From: Ferruginibacter sp. | GTDB lineage: Bacteria > Bacteroidota > Bacteroidia > Chitinophagales > Chitinophagaceae | Direction: 5' to 3' | Assembly: GCA_013141115.1 (NCBI GenBank) | Contig: JABFRP010000002.1 | Coordinates: 2,816,875 to 2,880,874, forward strand | DNA: 64,000 nucleotides | Part shown: positions 59,520-64,000 of the stretch, in pieces | Numbering within the stretch: position 1 is the first letter of the stretch | How the letters are laid out: the number at the start of each line of letters is the position of its first letter | The notes under the pieces: generated by a model | Database searches by the model: none | What the model was told of the DNA's origin: nothing | The model's input: only the letters and a program-made list of their open reading frames with translations | Program-made: the position numbers and the translations under genes

Positions 59520-59550
59520 TTACTAAAGCAGGGTTAAAATAAAATATCAG

Positions 59551-59591
59551 CGCTTATCATTCGTCTACTTAAAGTAAACGGGTGATAGGCG
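59551..59591 (+). terminator. Long hairpin terminator after pgk
   Basis: A 20-base arm (59551-59570) pairs with 59572-59591 at 19 of 20 positions counting G-U pairs, followed by TTATAAAATTT. The loop is very tight, so the closing pairs probably open. Confidence 0.65.
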
Positions 59592-59701
59592 TTATAAAAT
59601 TTAACAACTATTAACGGTTACTTTTTTCACCTTAAAGAATTAACCTTTGGTGTTTAAAATAAATATTACTTTTAACAACTTAACTTTTAAAAAATAAAAA
59701 C

Positions 59702-60283
59702 ATGAAACGTTCAGGTATAATCATTTTGGTAATTATTGGAGCTTTAATCCTGTGGGGTATTTCTGCTCAAAGAGGATTGGTAAGCCAGGATGAAAATGTA
59801 AAAAAATCATGGAACAATGTACAGGCAGAATATCAAAAACGTTCTGACCTAGTAGGCCAATTGGTAAATACAGTTAAAGGAGTTGCTAATTTTGAGCAAA
59901 AAACTTTAACCGATGTTATTAATGCCCGTTCTAAAGCAACATCCGTTAATATCAATGCCGATAATCTTACTCCTGAAAAAGTTGCAGAATTTCAAAAAGC
60001 ACAGGAAGAATTAAAAGGTTCTTTAAGCCGTTTGCTGGTCGTTGCAGAGCAATATCCACAATTAAAAGCAACAGAAAATTTTACAAAATTACAGGGGCAG
60101 TTAGAAGGTATTGAGAATGATGTAAAAACATCAAGAAATGGATTTAATGAAGCCATCAATACTTATAATGTAAAAGTTCGTTCTTTTCCAGGTAATTTAA
60201 TTGCAGGCATATTAGGCTTTAAAGCTAAAGAAGGGTTTAAAGCAGATGCCGGTACAGAAAAAGCTCCTGAAGTTAAGTTTTAA
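59702..60283 (+). CDS. LemA family protein (copy 1)
   Basis: 193 residues. One N-terminal membrane helix (GIIILVIIGALILWGISAQ), then the long helical LemA domain: SWNNVQAEYQKRSDLVGQLVNTVKG and the conserved NxxVRSFPGN-type block YNVKVRSFPGNLIAG near the C-terminus, ending EKAPEVKF. LemA proteins are inner-membrane helical proteins of poorly known function, often encoded with TPM-domain proteins in envelope-stress or membrane-complex assembly contexts. First gene of a four-gene operon. Confidence 0.92.
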   Translation: MKRSGIIILVIIGALILWGISAQRGLVSQDENVKKSWNNVQAEYQKRSDLVGQLVNTVKGVANFEQKTLTDVINARSKATSVNINADNLTPEKVAEFQKAQEELKGSLSRLLVVAEQYPQLKATENFTKLQGQLEGIENDVKTSRNGFNEAINTYNVKVRSFPGNLIAGILGFKAKEGFKADAGTEKAPEVKF

Positions 60284-60288
60284 TAACA

Positions 60289-60888
60289 ATGGCAAATAAA
60301 GCAGGAAAAACATTTGGGCTAACAGCGCTAATAGTTATTGCGCTGCTAGCCATTTTCTTTTATACCAGTTATAATTCGCTGGTGCGTAAGCAGGAAAACG
60401 TAACCAAAACCTGGAACAATGTGCAGAGCGATTATCAGCGAAGGCTGGATTTGATTCCCAATTTGGTAGCCACAGTAAAAGCGTCGTCTGACTATGAAAA
60501 GGAAACACTGACCCAATTAATTGAAGCAAGATCAAAAGTAGCGCAGGTAAATGTTACAGGTAGTCCTACTTACGATGAGTATAAAAAAACGGAGGATGCT
60601 AATGCAGCTGTGGTTACATCGGCCAACCGTGTAATTGCTGTAATAGAGAAATATCCCGATTTAAAAACTACCAACAGTTTTGTGCGCTTGCAGGATCAGT
60701 TGATAGGAACGGAAAGAAGAATAAAATTTTCTAGAAAAGATTTTAATGAAGCGGTGATGGGATACAACACATCAGTTCGTTCATTCCCCTCAAGTATTAC
60801 AGCAGGTTTATTTGGCTTTAAAATTAAAGACGGTTTTACAGCAGATACGGGTACTGATAAAGCTCCCGAAATAATATTTACTAAATAA
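60289..60888 (+). CDS. LemA family protein (copy 2)
   Basis: 199 residues, 5 bases after copy 1. Same plan: membrane helix LTALIVIALLAIFFYTSYNS, TWNNVQSDYQRRLDLIPNL, then YNTSVRSFPSSITAG and the terminal DTGTDKAPEIIF. This copy keeps the canonical RRxDLIPNLV motif of LemA better than copy 1. The two are probably tandem duplicates that form one helical complex. Confidence 0.92.
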   Translation: MANKAGKTFGLTALIVIALLAIFFYTSYNSLVRKQENVTKTWNNVQSDYQRRLDLIPNLVATVKASSDYEKETLTQLIEARSKVAQVNVTGSPTYDEYKKTEDANAAVVTSANRVIAVIEKYPDLKTTNSFVRLQDQLIGTERRIKFSRKDFNEAVMGYNTSVRSFPSSITAGLFGFKIKDGFTADTGTDKAPEIIFTK

Positions 60889-60895
60889 AAATATC

Positions 60896-61358
60896 GTGGC
60901 AATATTTCCTTTTTTTAAAAAGAAAAAATTATTATCTGCTTCGCAGGAAGAACAGGTAGTGAATGCCATTAGGGCTGCAGAAAAAAATACCAGTGGCGAA
61001 GTAAGGGTTTATGTAGAAAGTCATTGCCGTTTTGTTGACCCGGTAGATAGAGCAATGGAAGTTTTTTTTGGGTTAAAAATGAATGATACTGATGATCATA
61101 ATGGCGTACTGATTTATGTGGCTTTAAAAGACCGTCAGCTGGCTGTTTATGGCGATGAAGGTATACATGTAAGAGTAGGGAAGGAGTATTGGCAAAATGC
61201 CGTAAAACAAATGCTGCAGCTTTTTAATAAAGAAGACCATGTAGCAGGTATTTGCCAAACTATAACTACTATTGGCCAAACGCTGGCCAAAAGAATATCC
61301 TTATGAAGCTAATGATGATAAAAACGAATTGCCTGATGAAATTGTATTTGGCAAATAA
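60896..61358 (+). CDS. TPM-domain (DUF477) protein, C-terminus frameshifted
   Basis: Starts at a GTG 7 bases after LemA copy 2. The TPM domain is clear: IRAAEKNTSGEVRVYVE, NGVLIYVALKDRQLAVYGDEG, and HVRVGKEYWQ. As written, translation ends at 61306 (136 residues) after LAKRISL. Removing one base from the A4 run at 61289-61292 continues the frame as EYPYEANDDKNELPDEIVFGK to a stop at 61356-61358, the usual C-terminus of this family. No signal peptide, so cytoplasmic-facing. Partner of the exported TPM protein that follows. Confidence 0.85.
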
Positions 61359-61369
61359 TAAAATGCTTA

Positions 61370-62145
61370 ATGAAATTTATTAAACATATTTTTTTGTACT
61401 ACTGCTGTTTGTTGCTGCACAAACATTGGCGCAAAATATTCCTGATAAGCCTAATCCGCCCAGGTTGGTAAACGATGCTTTAGGTTTACTAAGTGCCGAA
61501 CAGCAACAGGCGCTGGAGCAAAAATTGCTGGATTTTGAAAAGCGTACTTCAAACCAAATTGCCATTGTAACCACCGATGATATGGCAGGCATGGATGCTG
61601 GTGGTTATGCTGTTGAAATTGGAAAAAAGTGGGGGGTTGGTAACCAGAATTTTAATAATGGCGTAGTTTTTTTGGTATACAGAAGTAAAGATAATACCAA
61701 ACGAAAAGTTTTTATTGCATCCGGTATTGGATTGGAAGGTGTGTTGCCGGATTACACCTGTTCCGAAATTGTAAACAACGAAGTAATTCCTTATTTAAAA
61801 GGGGGCGATTATTACCGTGCTTTAGAAAATGGCACCACTGCAATCATTAAAGCAACCGAGGGTAAGTACACAGCGCCAAAAGGCTATGGTAAAAAAAGTG
61901 GTTCTTCTTTATTCAAAATAATATTCATCATTATATTAATTATAGTTTTTCTTTCCATTGGTTCCAAAGGCGGTGGCGGAGGTTCTTATATGAGCCGTAG
62001 AGGATACAGAGGTTTTACCGGGCCAACTATTTGGTGGACGGGTGGTGGTGGAAGCGGCGGCGGAGGTGGCAGTTCTGGCGGTGGTGGCTTCGGCGGTTTT
62101 GGTGGTGGCGGATTTGGTGGCGGTGGTGCCGGCGGAGATTGGTAA
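61370..62145 (+). CDS. TPM-domain (DUF477) exported protein with Gly-rich tail, signal region frameshifted
   Basis: The intact frame begins only at a TTG (61426) within what should be the signal peptidase site (TLAQNIP). An ATG at 61370 starts MKFIKHI; adding one T to the T7 run at 61389-61395 joins it in frame through a hydrophobic FFVLLLFVAA core to that site. I therefore place the true start at 61370. The TPM domain (PPRLVNDALGLLS, TSNQIAIVTTDDMAG, GIGLEGVLPD) is followed by a membrane helix (FKIIFIIILIIVFLSI) and a glycine-rich tail ending GGGGAGGDW, as in the YgcG-like branch. About 258 residues when repaired. Last gene of the LemA operon. Confidence 0.85.
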
Positions 62146-62162
62146 TAAAATCATTAAGGAAA

Positions 62163-62193
62163 AAAAATGCCCTTCATTACGAAGGGCATTTTT
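62163..62193. terminator. Bidirectional terminator between TPM operon and M1 aminopeptidase
   Basis: AAAAATGCCCTTC (62163-62175) and GAAGGGCATTTTT (62181-62193) are perfect 13-bp arms with a 5-base loop; A and T tracts on the two sides let it work in both directions. Confidence 0.93.
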
Positions 62194-62213
62194 GTGAATC
62201 AAACTTTACGAGT

Positions 62214-64000
62214 TTACTTCCACAATCCTTTAATATAGTCCGTTATTTCGGCACCTTTTTGCTTTACCTAACTTGTCCAGCCCGGTTTTAATAGTCGGGT
62301 CTACAAAGCCTCTGTATTGCTCAGGAACTAAATTCCTAAACTTCATTATCATGTCGATACCTTTTTTTACATTACCTGTATTTTGTACTTTTTCAAGATA
62401 AGCAGCAAAAGTTGCACAACCTTCTACTTTCTCCTGGCTTAAAGGAGCTTTGTCAAAGCTGTTAGCAATCAAATCAAAATCAGCTTCTGTTCCACTGTTA
62501 ATTAGAATGTCATTAACTACAGTGCCTAAATCGCCTTTAGCATCGCTGCTGTATTTTTTTGCAAGTGTGTAAGCATTATTTGGTTCCAATGCAGCAAGGC
62601 CGCTTAATGCAGCACCTGCAACAGTGTAGGATGAATCAGCCACATTACTTTTAAACAAGGGTAAATATTTTGCATCACCTGTTTTTACAAAAAACTGAAG
62701 TGCAGCAGCTTTCACTTTTTTGTTTTTTTCTTTTGCAGCAACTTCTTCAATTGAGGTAATAACAGCAGCATCTTTCGCTAGTTTGCTTGTAGCAAGTTTA
62801 CTGATAGTAAAGTCTCTTAATGGTGCATATTTATCAGTCAGCCCTAACGTAAGCTCCTTCATCCCTTTTTTAGAAAAGTAATCAAGTGCTTCCCTTCTAT
62901 CTAAGAATAACGGAGCATATTTCATTTGATGGATGTAGTTATCCGCTGTTTTATTGTCTGTTTTTTCGCACAATAAAATTTTATCTCCATCAACATTTAT
63001 TAGGTCAGGTTTTTGGGTATAGCTAAAAGTAAAAGTGTCAATTTTGTTTTCAGCCCAAACATTATGTCTTACTTTTTTGGCCCCATTATAAATATCAATG
63101 GCAAATGGCAGCCTGAAGATCTTTCCGGTATTTTGCGTTTGCTCAACTATTACAGATGCTTTGCCATTGGCATCATCATAAATGTAATCTATTTTTAGTT
63201 TTGGATGTCCATTGCCAAAATACCATTGGTTCCAGTACCAGTTTAAATCCTGCCCGGTAACTTCTTCAAATGCCAAACGCATTTGATGCGATTCGCCATT
63301 TTTAAATTTATTGGTAGTTAAATAATTATTCAGCGATTTAAAGAAGGCATCATCACCCACATAATTACGCAGCATGTGCAGTACACGGCCACCTTTTTGG
63401 TAACTAACTAAATCAAATACATCTTCTTTATCACTATAATTAAATCGTACTAAATTCTTTTTTGCTTCGTTGGGGTTAGATAAATATTGCATTAAGCCCT
63501 GGCGGTTCTCATTATCACCGGCATCTTTACCATGTTTGTATTCTTCCCAAAGTGTTTGGCTGTAATCGGCCATCGATTCATTAACAGTGATATTGCTCCA
63601 GCTTTCGGTAGTAACGTAATCACCAAACCATTGGTGAAACAGTTCGTGTGCAATGGTACTTTCCCATCCATTACCATCCGTTAATTGTCTTGCATTTTGA
63701 TAAGCACTTTCCTGGTGCAGGGTAGCAGTAGTGTTTTCCATTGCGCCGCTTACATAATCTCTTCCTACTATCTGGTTGTATTTTTGCCAGGGGTACTCTA
63801 CGCCCAGTTTCTCCGAAAAGAATTTCATCATCTCTGGTGTTAGCCCAAATACACCTCTTGCATACGGGGCCTGGTTCTTCTCTACATAATAACTAACTTC
63901 TTTGCCTTTATAGCTGTCTTTAATTATTGCAAAATCACCTACTCCCATAAAAAATAAATATGGCGAGTGCGGCAAAAGTCCATTTTCCAGTAGTCGGTAC
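62214..64000 (-). CDS. M1 family zinc aminopeptidase, N-terminus outside window, C-terminus frameshifted
   Basis: The frame is open to the window edge, so the N-terminal part is missing. Zinc site HELFHQWFG plus the third ligand Glu in TVNESMADY (18 residues on), and the substrate motif GAMEN just before it, identify an M1 peptidase. After the catalytic domain come a beta domain and a HEAT-like helical repeat region (KAAALQFFVKTGDAKYLPLF). As written the stop is at 62230 after GKAKRCRNNGLY; dropping one T from the T5 run at 62256-62260 gives GAEITDYIKGLWK and a stop at 62214, just short of the terminator. Probably a periplasmic or surface peptidase. Confidence 0.9.

Noticed and set aside
61426..61428. 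TTG start of the exported TPM protein
   Set aside because: It would begin at the signal peptidase site; the upstream sequence encodes a good signal peptide in a neighbouring frame, so a one-base indel is the better explanation.

Overview
The window reads as chromosomal DNA of a Bacteroidota bacterium, most likely Chitinophagaceae (Ferruginibacter/Terrimonas-like). Evidence: AT-rich sequence, a SusC/SusD pair, ASPIC/UnbV repeat lipoproteins, a cargo protein with a type IX secretion (CHU_C) C-terminal domain, many lipoproteins with short N-terminal signals, LytS/LytTR regulators, and a LemA/TPM operon. The genus assignment is an inference.

Layout. 0-12.7 kb is a carbohydrate and amino-acid scavenging region: an unknown protein cut by the window edge, a DUF5009 membrane acyltransferase, a sodium/solute symporter, a 165-bp heptamer tandem repeat, secreted GH92 and GH28 enzymes, then on the minus strand a hydroxyproline 2-epimerase, a secreted GH130 enzyme and a DHDPS-family lyase, with a sterol-desaturase-like membrane protein between them. 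12.7-20.5 kb is a regulated alpha-glucan locus: GH13 lipoprotein, LacI regulator, SusC (broken by an in-frame stop) and SusD. 20.5-30.6 kb holds three tandem ~1,100-residue FG-GAP/UnbV lipoproteins. 30.6-40.7 kb holds an SRPBCC/GyrI-like protein, a T9SS cargo protein, GH32, an MFS sugar porter, a second GH13 (frameshifted) and a GH65 glucosidase. 40.8-46.5 kb is an unexplained cluster in which two vanadium-haloperoxidase/PAP2-type lipoproteins bracket two predicted outer-membrane barrels. 46.5-54.1 kb holds an outer-membrane barrel, a DUF4270 lipoprotein, a Kelch lipoprotein, a LytS/LytTR two-component pair and a lipoprotein. 54.2-56.8 kb holds a lone PAS histidine kinase between a decayed tRNA 3' end and an intact tRNA-Glu. 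57-59.5 kb is gap-pgk. 59.7-64 kb is LemA-LemA-TPM-TPM facing an M1 aminopeptidase.

How it fits together: GH13 x2, GH65, GH32, the MFS porter and SusCD form a plausible alpha-glucoside/fructan pathway. A promoter-operator module shared by the lacI gene and the DHDPS/GH13 divergent region, plus two further operator-like palindromes at the second GH13 and after GH65, suggests one LacI regulon across about 28 kb.

Quality warning: five reading frames are broken in ways a one-base change would repair (SusC in-frame stop; single-base indels in A/T runs in the second GH13, both TPM genes and the M1 peptidase). Either the assembly has residual homopolymer errors or the strain carries real lesions. 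I found no CRISPR array, transposase, integrase or rRNA.
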